Positions 1-7,332 of a stretch of 10,361 nt of DNA are shown here, piece by piece. The translations under genes were made by a program, and so were the position numbers. Numbering within the stretch: position 1 is the stretch's first letter; each line of letters opens with the position of its first letter. Source of the DNA: Larix sibirica (lineage: Eukaryota > Streptophyta > Pinopsida > Pinales > Pinaceae); assembly GCA_004151065.3 (NCBI GenBank), contig NWUY0304013000.1, positions 1 to 10,361 on the forward strand, read 5' to 3'. The notes under the pieces were generated by a model. It was not told where the DNA came from, did not search any database, and worked only from the letters and a program-made list of their open reading frames with translations.

Positions 1-485
1 GTGTCTATCTGTCAACCCCTAGTACGTTGGTAGTATTCCCCTACTATAAGGAATTTTCCCTAACAACAATCATACTTATCAAATCTCCATCATTAAATTA
101 TTGACAACTTCCAATATATATAAATTAACAAGATAATACCGATAACGTCAACATTATATTTTATCGAAATAAGTGAAAGTCAAATATATCATCAAATCAA
201 TAACCTGCCATGGAGATCGTTGTAGTAAAGGAAAAAAAATCATATGTGTGTGTGTGTGATGATGATGATGATGATGAAAATGAAAATATCACGAGAAATA
301 AGTTTTATGATATCCATATATAAAAAGTCATAATGACAAAGGGTGAGCAAGTTGATATGTCAACAACAACCCATGATACTATGATGTAGAATGTAATATG
401 AATTTGGATCATCATAAAATCTAGAATACATCTCTAGTAGCATGGAGATAGTAATAATCATCGACATGCTCATGAGCAATGACAA
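1..485. other. AT-rich flank, no gene seen
   Basis: I see no coding segment here. On the minus strand this stretch lies just beyond the stop codon of the putative acidic exon (486-668), so part of it may be the 3' untranslated region and downstream flank of that gene. I found no clear AATAAA on the minus strand. A TG/GAT microsatellite sits at 245-276. Confidence 0.4.
245..276. repeat. Compound microsatellite (TG)7-(GAT)6
   Basis: Seven TG dinucleotides (245-258) run directly into six GAT trinucleotides, followed by GA-rich sequence with two GAAAAT-like steps. It is a simple compound microsatellite, likely variable in length. The GAT run shares its triplet with the Asp-rich exon at 486-668 (GAT codons on the minus strand), but here the GATs are on the plus strand, so the two are not one repeat tract. 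Confidence 0.9.
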
Positions 486-668
486 CTAGCTACCACCATT
501 AACACCATGATAATCAGCATGATCACCATCCTCGTCATCTTGATCAACCTCAGTACCATCTTCATCGTCATCTTCATCTGATCGGTCATCATCATCAATA
601 AATCCTCTATCTGGTCCAATGTTAACATAGTTTGGATCATCATCCATGTGATCACCTTCAGCGGTGTT
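486..668 (-). CDS. Putative terminal exon encoding an acidic C-terminal tail
   Basis: On the minus strand a T-rich tract ending in TTTTTTTCAG (intron side ends at 669) is followed by 60 open codons and a TAG stop at 488-486. The encoded tail begins NTAEGDHMDDDPNYVNIGPD and continues with FIDDDD, DEDDDEDG and DQDDEDGD clusters, ending HGVNGGS. About half the residues are Asp or Glu, with no Lys and only two Arg. Acidic tails of this kind are common at the ends of nuclear chaperone, transcription and transport proteins, but the family cannot be named from the tail alone. The next upstream exon was not found with confidence: the donor-like site at 4216 leaves phase 2, while this exon needs phase 0. 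An alternative minus frame is also open but gives an implausible Met-rich peptide. The GAT-rich composition could also be low-complexity DNA. Confidence 0.45.
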   Translation of the reverse strand, partial: NTAEGDHMDDDPNYVNIGPDRGFIDDDDRSDEDDDEDGTEVDQDDEDGDHADYHGVNGGS

Positions 669-2330
669 CTGAAAAAAATTAAAAAATAAAGAAAATAAAT
701 GTTAGTATTAATTTCATGCCATAATGCATATATGTGGTATATTGATAATAATGTTATATTATATGCATTCTCATCAATTTTCCAACCATGAACATAGGTA
801 TCATCTCATCTTCAGATCAAACAACAACAATCAACGTAAACAAAAATTTCCAGTCAATTTTAAATAAAGGAACACCATTGCATACACACAAAAACTTGCA
901 ATAGCATTCTTTTATGTTCTATGGTTTCATTTAAAAGAAATGAGTACGAACATAAGACCCTTCAAACAATGCTTGTTTCTATGTTGTGCCCAAATATTTA
1001 AAATCAATGGTGAGATGATAAACTCTACTAGCACTGATGTTTTTTCATCTAAAACCACACAACCTTAGCAAAGACATGTTGTGTTGCACATTTTAATAGG
1101 AAAGTAATTTTCAAAACCTGAATTTGCTATTATCCAAGTCAAGTTATTGCTTCCGTTTAGGCCATGAAAAACAACCAACATGATACATTCCAACCCGCTT
1201 TTACTGTTGCCTATAGAAGCTCCAAAACTAGAGGTAATGTTTCATCTGAAGCCTCGAAATTGTTAAAAACATAGGAAATCAAGTTAAATATTAAATTTTC
1301 AAACAACTTAATGTACTCTCTTGTATTACATATAACTGAATGCATGCAAAACTACCTCTTCTTGGTAAAAATATACTTCCTTTAAAAGAGATGCAATGGA
1401 AGAAAGAGATTTCCCATACATGGATGTAGAATCTATGTATTTGACTAAGGAAAAAGTTGAGACAATGCACTACAAGCACCTACCTTCACTGGTTGAGGAC
1501 TATAAAGATGAAGGTTCTTGCTTATATTTCCACTAAAAACAACATCCTCTTAAAGACGAAACCGACAATAATACAATTTATAGACTCCAAGAGTATGAAA
1601 ACAAAATTGCTTACACATCTAAACAAACACCCTTATAGTAGAATAAACAAATTACTCACAACTACCCTTGTCAATCTGCAAATAATACAAAAAAAAATCA
1701 CATGAGAGAATTTACTATGTACAAACTTAATTTCGAGAGAGTTTGCATTTCATGGTTGATATACTAGCAAGGACTACAATTATAGAAGTTACCACTAGAT
1801 ACAAATTTGTAGCAGTAAAGAAGGCACATGCATGAATAAATGGGTGTTCTATGGCACCTGTAAATACATACAGAATTGGCATAACCACTTCCATCCACAA
1901 GCAAGGATACAGATTTCCATGATACAGAATCAACACGATGCCCATTAATATGATTCCAATCTCACTTGTTCTATGTTCTGAACAAGTATATCATCCATAA
2001 ATGCTTTGATATTGAATTTATGATTTCCTTCAAACTATCAAGTACCAGAGCACAAAAGTTTGATGTATGCTTCCTCAATAAACTTTATCAGGGGTTTAAC
2101 TTCTCAAATGCATATGGCGATCTTTACAAGGAAGACAAAGACTCAACGACAAATGTGTTGCAGTTTGATGTTTAGAAATCAACATAAAGGGAGAGCTATA
2201 CAATAGAAAAATCATGTCTACATATAGTAGAACTAGCAGAACAAAAATATATAGGAGAATGCTACCAGTAAACAACCAAAAGTAGACATATTCATTCATC
2301 CACAAAATCCAAACACCAATAAGGATAAAC

Positions 2331-2334
<4 letters not shown>
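669..2334. other. AT-rich interval, no supportable gene
   Basis: This would be the intron upstream of the acidic exon, or intergenic DNA. Short open frames on both strands have no splice-site support and no recognisable motif. A minus-strand stretch around 1157-1270 reads briefly like protein (ending WNVSCWLFFMA) but contains an in-frame stop. No long repeats or inverted repeats were seen by eye. Confidence 0.4.

Positions 2335-2360
<26 letters not shown>
2335..2360. repeat. (AG)13 microsatellite
   Basis: Thirteen uninterrupted AG dinucleotides. The CT strand of this tract is what gives the minus-strand open frame around 2096-2398 its Ser-Leu run, so that frame is not a gene. Confidence 0.95.
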
Positions 2361-2361
<1 letters not shown>

Positions 2362-2868
2362 TTGAAAAGTAACACCCACACAAATTATTATGGTACACCG
2401 GGGTCTCGACTCTCGAAACAGAAACATGTCATGGTCAGTAATGAGATCCCCATTTCTACAATAGTTTCTCTATACCATATTTTACCACCTTTCACAGACA
2501 TACTTTCATAGACATGGTAAGTGAGTAGCATACTACAAAGAAAAAGATTTCTTCATTACCTTTTTTCCTATATTATGTAAACCAATTACCAATCTATTCA
2601 ACTAGCTAGATTGCAATAGCAATTTCTCATCATATTTCATTGCTAATGATACAAATCACTACGAAGTTGGGATTGTACAATTCTCCTTCATTCTAAAGAG
2701 TTTTTCCATCTACACCACTCAATACTAATCATCCTATCATGTTACATAAAACATTTTGAGTTGTAATAAAGCATCATTGGTCCTATTGAATAAATTTTAA
2801 TTTGTTGTTTTCATTCTAGGAACCCGTGTAAACCTAGGCCGGGGGAATAAAGTTTTAATGTTACTTAA
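2361..2868. other. AT-rich interval, no gene seen
   Basis: No coding segment is supportable. A short GC-richer patch near 2818-2847 (AACCTAGGCCGGGGG) stands out from its AT-rich surroundings directly upstream of the inverted-repeat element, and might be an edge of a larger transposon remnant. Confidence 0.35.
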
Positions 2869-3132
2869 TACCAGATTGCCTTCAACGTCTACCCATACCA
2901 CCATGTCCCAAAAACTATCAACACAGTCCCATTGACCTACTTTTGTGGTCATTAAGTGGAAATTAATACAAATTATCTTATCTTATATAGTGTGTTAAGT
3001 TGGCCGCACGTAATTATATTTCCCTTCTCATTAACAATATCGGTTCATAGTGGATCACATAAGATAAATTTATTAATATCCAACAAGTGATCACAAAAGT
3101 AGGTAAGAGGAACTTGGTTGTATAATCTGGTA
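2869..3132. mobile_element. MITE-like foldback element with imperfect inverted arms
   Basis: The two ends are exact inverted copies of a nonamer, TACCAGATT at 2869-2877 and AATCTGGTA at 3124-3132. Further inside, CCTACTTTTGTG (2936-2947) pairs with CACAAAAGTAGG (3092-3103), and the match continues inward through TGG, ATTAATA and TTATCTTAT blocks to about 2990 and 3050. The left arm carries about 38 extra bases between the end nonamer and the CCTAC block. A spacer of roughly 60 bp (containing GGCCGCACG) separates the arms. The total of 264 bp, the lack of any open frame and the foldback shape fit a miniature inverted-repeat transposable element. I could not see a clear target-site duplication, so the superfamily and exact ends are undecided. 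Confidence 0.55.
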
Positions 3133-4896
3133 CCAACAAACTGGCTAAACAATAGTAACTAGATTCAGAACAAATACATTGTCATTATTAAGCACTGTAA
3201 ATGATGAAATCTACAAGGATGACTAGGAATGTTATCAGAAAACAACCCATAAAAAGCTACCCAACTGAAGAGAACTAAAGAATTGGTCTAGTATACATTC
3301 AATGGATAACATTAACCAACACCATTTTAAGACTCCCATCATATCTGGACATATAATAACATTATGTAGAGAAGCAGTGCAATGAATGAATAATAGATTC
3401 TAACATTACAACCACTTACTAGTAGTAAGTACTACTAAACTATTTTTTAATGTAAAATATTCGACAAGATTGCATGTGCTTCTTTCCAAAAGAACAAGCA
3501 AATATTTTGAGCAACTTATAAAGATATATAAGAATCTAGAAAAAAAATACTCTAATACTACAATGTAAATAAGTCCGGTGGCAAGACAATTATCCATAAA
3601 AGTGGAACATAGACAAACTCAACATAATTCTGCTATTTGGATGAAGAACCAAGTAGAGAAGGTTGGCACTCTCAATGAACCTAAAGCGTCTTTAAAACTA
3701 CATAATCATTAGGGTAATGCCCCTTGCAAGGTTGCATTGTTAATAGGGTGTCTCTTGGCCAATATTGGGGCAGTGACAAGGCAACTAACAGAAGCACAAC
3801 CAAATCATGCCAAGGAGAGGTGGTAGAGCTCCCAACAACCCAAACCTATTGCACATAAAGAAGTTAGAACAATAGGAATAACATCCACATACACATGTTT
3901 TAACACTGTCTACATTGCTTGAATGCTACTAGAACCATGAAATCTCCCAAAATTTAGATGTTAGAGGAAATACGAAACTCCTAATTCACCTAATATATAT
4001 CATAGGAAACCATGCAAGGCGTGAAAAGACAATAAAAAATAGCTATCATATAGTTTTAAACTTTAATTGAGAAAGCACACAAAGTAGTTACACTATAATA
4101 GGTAAGCCTAGAGATTATTTTGCAGCCCAAAATGTTCGTAAACGACTATTCATCTTGCACGTTAAACCTTATATTTCATCCTCAATAAACATATTAATCA
4201 AAGATACTGGCAATACCTGTCATTTGCTTCCTCATCTCCCTCTCCAATAATTGGAATAGTTGGTCCAAACAATATAGCAAACATGTTAACCACACATTAA
4301 TTTAAAGACATTAAATTATGTTGCAAAAACAAAGATAAGAAAATGATATGCATGTTTGCTTTCATGCTACTGGATAAAGGGAATTTAAACTACTACTATC
4401 CATACATTCATCGATTAGGACTATAATTATGTGTTGAGTCACAACTATAGTTATCTAAAAATCTTTGATGTGTGTAATTTAGTTTTTTATTATAGTTTTA
4501 AAATATTGCATTGACAACATAAATAAATATTTGCATGGGAACTATCATACCAGGTCCTAGAAATTGACCGAGTTATTTTTCTTTTGTTGTTGTTTTCTCT
4601 GTTTGATATTCTATTCATATATTTAGAATGGGCAAAAACTGTTTTTGCTCAAAAAAATAATGTATTAAAATACAATTCCCATTTATGGAATTTATTCAGT
4701 ACACTAATGAGTGGAGTTAGACAGATTCTTTGCTCTCAAAGACTTTCTAGTTATTTTTATGAAGTGTGTATGATATCTAAATTTGAAGAACCAATTAATT
4801 TATGTGTAACAACATGAAAAGTTGAATCACTTCAACTACCAATTAACTAAAAAAATAAAGGACTGGAAAGCATTTTTGAGCTTGAGAATTATCTCT
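3133..4896. other. AT-rich interval, no supportable gene
   Basis: I see no recognisable gene. Two weak coding-like stretches are noted: a plus-strand open run at about 3718-3861, and a minus-strand 22-codon run from an ATG at 4284 to a donor-like CAG|GTATTG at 4217/4216, encoding FGPTIPIIGEGDEEAND. The plus-strand frame at 4584-4817 has no splice or motif support. Confidence 0.35.
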
Positions 4897-5085
4897 TCAC
4901 ATTGCTCTTTTTCTTCTTCTTTTGCTTCTTTTTTTGGGTCCGGATACTTGCAGTGAAACTAATGCCTTATCCTTTGGTTGAGAAACTAATCCACTATCCT
5001 CGGGATAAATATATTCTGGCATGAAATCACTCTTCTTTGCTGAAATTGGGCCTTGACTTCTGCCCTCTTTTCTAAACGATCTCTT
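4897..5085 (-). other. Open segment with basic, NLS-like C-terminal end
   Basis: A minus-strand frame of 62 codons is open between a TAA at 5088-5086 and a TGA at 4899-4897. It reads like protein in its second half (KKSDFMPEYIYPEDSGLVSQ), ending in a basic cluster GPKKRSKRRRKRAM that resembles a nuclear localisation signal. There is no clear start or splice acceptor. Immediately upstream another minus frame is open (5204-4986; includes FWQRRLNPHEESCRK), overlapping this one, so a frameshifted decayed coding sequence is possible. The basic end is produced by a pure polypyrimidine tract on the plus strand, so low-complexity DNA is a serious alternative. No family was recognised. Confidence 0.2.
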
Positions 5086-5308
5086 TTAAATTTTGTTTTC
5101 CTACAAGACTCTTCATGGGGGTTGAGCCTCCTCTGCCAAAAATATACACTTCTTATTTTGTGAGGCTCCCTCTCTTCTTCCGTGGAAGAATTTGTTTCAA
5201 CCAATGGTTACAAAGTATCTTCCTCTTTGTTCTGTTTTTTTAGTTAGCTTGTTTTCCACTTCCTCTTCTTTTATGCTTCTTAGCTTTTGTAGAGTTAATT
5301 GAGGACAA

Positions 5309-5350
5309 ACAAGAAATGGTGGAGTGACCATAGGCTCTGCAATTGTTGCA
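5309..5350 (-). other. CCHC zinc-knuckle-like motif in one minus frame
   Basis: In the minus frame running from 5428 to 5240 the residues CNNCRAYGHSTISC fit the retroviral-type zinc knuckle C-X2-C-X4-H-X4-C exactly. Because it lies at the end of the 36-bp repeat, the CNNCRAYGH half recurs upstream, but there the last cysteine is displaced (C-X2-C-X4-H-X2-C). The frame continues into KAKKHKRRGSGKQAN and stops. Zinc knuckles of this spacing are typical of retrotransposon Gag nucleocapsid. However, all three minus frames are open across the repeat, and the competing frame encodes VTPSAATIAEPM repeats. The motif may therefore be a chance product of the repeat, or the remnant of a gag. Confidence 0.22.
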
Positions 5351-5412
5351 GCAGAAGGAGTGACCATAGGCTCTGCAATTGTTGCAGCAGAAGGAGTGAC
5401 CATAGCCTCTAC
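5321..5412. repeat. 36-bp tandem repeat, 2.5 copies
   Basis: Two identical 36-bp units (5321-5356 and 5357-5392), each GGAGTGACCATAGGCTCTGC followed by AATTGTTGCAGCAGAA, are followed by a partial third (5393-5412) with two changes. Identity of the units implies recent duplication or homogenisation. The period is a multiple of three, and no minus frame contains a stop. The CCATAGGCTCTGC core of this unit reappears in the adjacent 33-bp array. Confidence 0.92.
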
Positions 5413-5692
5413 AAAACTCCCAAACCACATCTCAAAAGAATATTAGGTAATTACAAACCACAACTCAAAAGAATATTAGGTAATTACAAACCACAACTCA
5501 AAAGAATACTAGGTAATTACAAACCATAGGCTCTGCAAAAATCCCAATCCATAGGCTTTGCAAACCTCCCAAACCAAATCTCAAAATAATATTAGGTAAT
5601 GACAAACCACATCTCAAAAGAATATTAGGTAAATAAACCATAGGCTCTGAAAAACTCCCCAACCACACCTCAGAAGAATATTAGGTAATTAC
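5413..5692. repeat. 33-bp tandem repeat array, interleaved with the 36-bp unit's core
   Basis: Six copies of a unit AAACCACATCTCAAAAGAAT + ATTAGGTAATTAC lie at 5422-5454, 5455-5487, 5488-5520, 5571-5603, 5604-5634 and 5661-5692. The first three are head-to-tail at exactly 33 bp. Between blocks sit CCATAGGCTCTGC-type cores (5525, 5550, 5639) followed by AA(A)CTCCC linkers, also seen at 5413-5421, so the array has a higher-order unit made of core, linker and one to three 33-bp monomers. On the minus strand each core reads as a T-rich stretch ending TTTGCAG|AGCC, resembling a splice acceptor. Confidence 0.9.
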
Positions 5693-5761
5693 AAAATAAT
5701 GATGAGCATAGAAAACTCTCACCTATTTACAACTTGACCATGGCTCCAAAAGATATCGTAC

Positions 5762-5900
5762 TTATTGAAATTTTGATATAAAAACCCATATCCACTTGTA
5801 CTTGGTTTTGATTAAGTTTCCATGTAGATAAAACTCTCCATAGAATGCCATAAATGGAATTTCTGCCAATGATATAAATACTTTGCTTATTGCCCCTAGT
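5762..5900 (-). other. Cyclin-like segment, second fold helix
   Basis: After an AG at ATGTCAG (ends at 5901) the minus strand is open for 45 codons to a TAA at 5764-5762, reading GAISKVFISLAEIPFMAFYG and then EFYLHGNLIK. The SLAEI part resembles the cyclin motif 'YLAELSLMDY' in the second fold, but the residues between this and the preceding VPT...F are far fewer than in real cyclins. The entry phase fits the 6417-6332 segment. The acceptor context is poor in pyrimidines, so it is a weak call alone. Confidence 0.25.
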
Positions 5901-5966
5901 CTGACATTTTGATTATCCATGTATAGTTAGGATCTTGAGTTTGATGATCCATGATAATCCTATATC

Positions 5967-6022
5967 TCTACAACCTCACATACATTTCCATATGTCTACA
6001 ACTTCACATACATATCCATAGC
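5967..6022. repeat. 28-bp direct repeat, two copies
   Basis: Two adjacent 28-bp units, TCTACAACCTCACATACATT + TCCATATG (5967-5994) and its near copy (5995-6022), differ at only a few positions. They lie in the presumed intron of the cyclin-like remnant. Confidence 0.85.
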
Positions 6023-6051
6023 TTAAATAGCTACTAAAGCCAAATACTTAC

Positions 6052-6060
6052 CCAATTGGA
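6052..6060 (-). other. Candidate 9-nt microexon
   Basis: On the minus strand a strong acceptor, nine Ts then CCAG (intron ends at 6061), is separated by only nine bases (TCCAATTGG) from a strong consensus donor GG|GTAAGT (intron begins at 6051). If used, it would be a three-codon phase-neutral microexon (SNW in one phase) between the cyclin-like segments at 6332 and 5900. The joined phases of those two segments already agree without it, so it could be inserted without breaking the frame. It could also be an unused pair of signals. Confidence 0.25.
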
Positions 6061-6110
6061 CTGGAAAAAAAAAGACATCTCTTGACCAATACAATAGAAG
6101 GAACAAAAAA

Positions 6111-6290
6111 TGCAACAATTTAAAGATTCTCTTTGCTAAAGGAAACATAATCCACCCATAAACCAAAGGTTGTGGAACCCTAAATTCAAAAGATGTAACA
6201 ATTTAAAGTTTACGTCCCTCTTAGTGGTGTTTTTGGCATGCAAAATTGTCTTCTGCTAAAGGAAAGCCCATCTAGACACCAAAGGTTATG
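6111..6290. repeat. Degenerate duplication of about 80-100 bp
   Basis: TGCAACAATTTAAAG at 6111 recurs as TGTAACAATTTAAAG at 6194; TTTGCTAAAGGAAA at 6132 recurs as TCTGCTAAAGGAAA at 6252; and ACCAAAGGTT at 6162 recurs as ACCAAAGGTT at 6278. The order is conserved but the offset grows from 83 to about 120 bp, so one copy has gained about 37 bp. This is an old local duplication without coding signal. Confidence 0.7.
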
Positions 6291-6331
6291 TAATTACAAA
6301 GTAATGAATGATTTATCATGTATTTACTGAC

Positions 6332-6417
6332 CTGATAAATGTAATCGTCGTGGGCACTACCATATGGAAATTTAGAGCGATCAAAACTTGTGTTTTTGTG
6401 TTTATAATGTTTGAATC
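6332..6417 (-). CDS. Exon-like segment, cyclin second-fold start
   Basis: An acceptor CTATTGTGCAG (intron ends at 6418) and a donor TATCAG|GTCAGT (intron begins at 6331) bound 86 bp on the minus strand. In phase 0 it reads DSNIINTKTQVLIALNFHMV followed by VPTTITFI, closely resembling the cyclin stretch 'VLNALNFxMxVPTxxxFL' at the start of the second cyclin fold. The exit phase (2) agrees with the one-base entry of the open run at 5900-5762. Another phase is also open for all 28 codons (FKHYKHKNTSFDRSKFPYGS...), so frame choice rests on the cyclin resemblance. Compared with typical cyclins about seven residues seem missing between the TKxQVL and ALNF parts. Confidence 0.42.
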
Positions 6418-6695
6418 CTGCACAATAGATTTATTATTTTATACAAAATATCCATAGTGTTCTCCCATTGGTGTAGTATGAATCTTGTTATAGAAAAGAA
6501 AATATCCATGATGTTAAACACATCCATCAATTTTTATGCAATCTTGGTTGAAAAAGGAGTGTGGCCAATGCTTTCCAAATGCTTTTTGCAAATATGGAAT
6601 AAAATTCTTAGTCTGTAATAGGTCTCAAATCATTTCAACTTAATGACTGGTTTTCAATAATAAATATCACCATTAACAAATTAGATTTCACTTAC

Positions 6696-6829
6696 GCGGG
6701 ATTGAACAACAAAGTCAACCCTAAAAGTTTGAGATTATCCCCAACATAATGTTCTAGTGAAAGAAACCGATCCAGATTACATACTACTAAATGAAGAGTA
6801 TCCATGTAAAAACCCAAACGAGCCAATGC
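6696..6829 (-). CDS. Exon-like segment with cyclin-box core
   Basis: This is the best exon in the window. On the minus strand it lies between an acceptor GAGATACAG (intron ends at 6830) and an excellent donor CCCGC|GTAAGT (intron begins at 6695). It gives 134 bp, that is 44 codons plus two bases. The residues TLHLVVCNLDRFLS match the helix-3 consensus of plant cyclins (T-L-x-L-x-V-x-x-L-D-R-F-L-S), and after eight residues LKLLGLT matches the helix-4 start LQLLGVT with exactly the usual spacing. Upstream ARLGFYMD replaces the usual E-Y-x-L-x-x-D. After LTLLF the typical I-A-x-K-Y-E-E does not follow in this exon. The next acceptor-like site is 83 bp on (intron ends at 6613), but the 25 codons that follow in phase do not look like cyclin and end in TAA. 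Confidence 0.5.
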
Positions 6830-7332
6830 CTGTATCTCATACAAATAAATCATAAATAAATATTATTGTTCTCATATCAAACCTTTAAAATAGCAATGGA
6901 AGCATAAGATAATGGGAAAATAATTGGGATGAGCATTTTCATTGCTTAATTAAATGTGTTCAAAGATTTCTCCAAATGACATTATATCCTCGCTAGGTTA
7001 AACATTTTCTAATATGTCTTCGTGTACCTTAAATAAAGGGGAGGATGATAAAGGACATAAGAGCAAGGTTTTAATGTGCACAATACAAATTAGGTCTGTA
7101 TGATTACATTTGAATCTCTATGTTAAGCTTGGCACCAGTCCAAATCTTGTAGGGCCTGTTTTATTGAGCTACAAAAATACAATGAAAAGCATGGACAAGC
7201 AATTTGCCATGGGTTTTGTACCTTGAATGTGGTGAAGGGAAGAAATTGAATATGTCATTGCTGACAAAGTTTACATAGGCACCAATTGGTTTTCCATTGG
7301 TGAGAGACGCAAAACATATCCACCCAAAATTA

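Noticed and set aside
1157-1270. Minus-strand stretch reading EASDETLPLVLELL, stop, ATVKAGWNVSCWLFFMA
   Set aside because: It reads like protein but contains an in-frame TAG and ends in TAA, and I could not tie it to a family. At most a small coding relic.
1457-1705. 82-codon plus-strand open frame
   Set aside because: Lys/Thr/Asn/Ile-rich composition is what random AT-rich DNA gives; there is no motif, conserved start context or splice signal.
2096-2398. 100-codon minus-strand open frame
   Set aside because: Its most regular part (Ser-Leu run) is the complement of the AG microsatellite, and the remainder is AT-rich hydrophobic sequence without motif or splice support.
3718-3861. Plus-strand open run of 48 codons (includes GQYWGSDKATNRSTTK)
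   Set aside because: No start, splice sites or recognisable motif, and its surroundings are closed in this frame.
4584-4817. 77-codon plus-strand open frame
   Set aside because: It looks mildly protein-like (WNLFSTLMSGVRQI) but has no recognised motif and no transcript signals, and its length is not exceptional here.
5197-5430. 77-codon minus-strand frame with VTPSAATIAEPM repeats as a proline-rich protein
   Set aside because: The 36-bp unit is open in all three minus frames, so the openness carries no weight. The frame has no splice support and competes with the CCHC-bearing frame.
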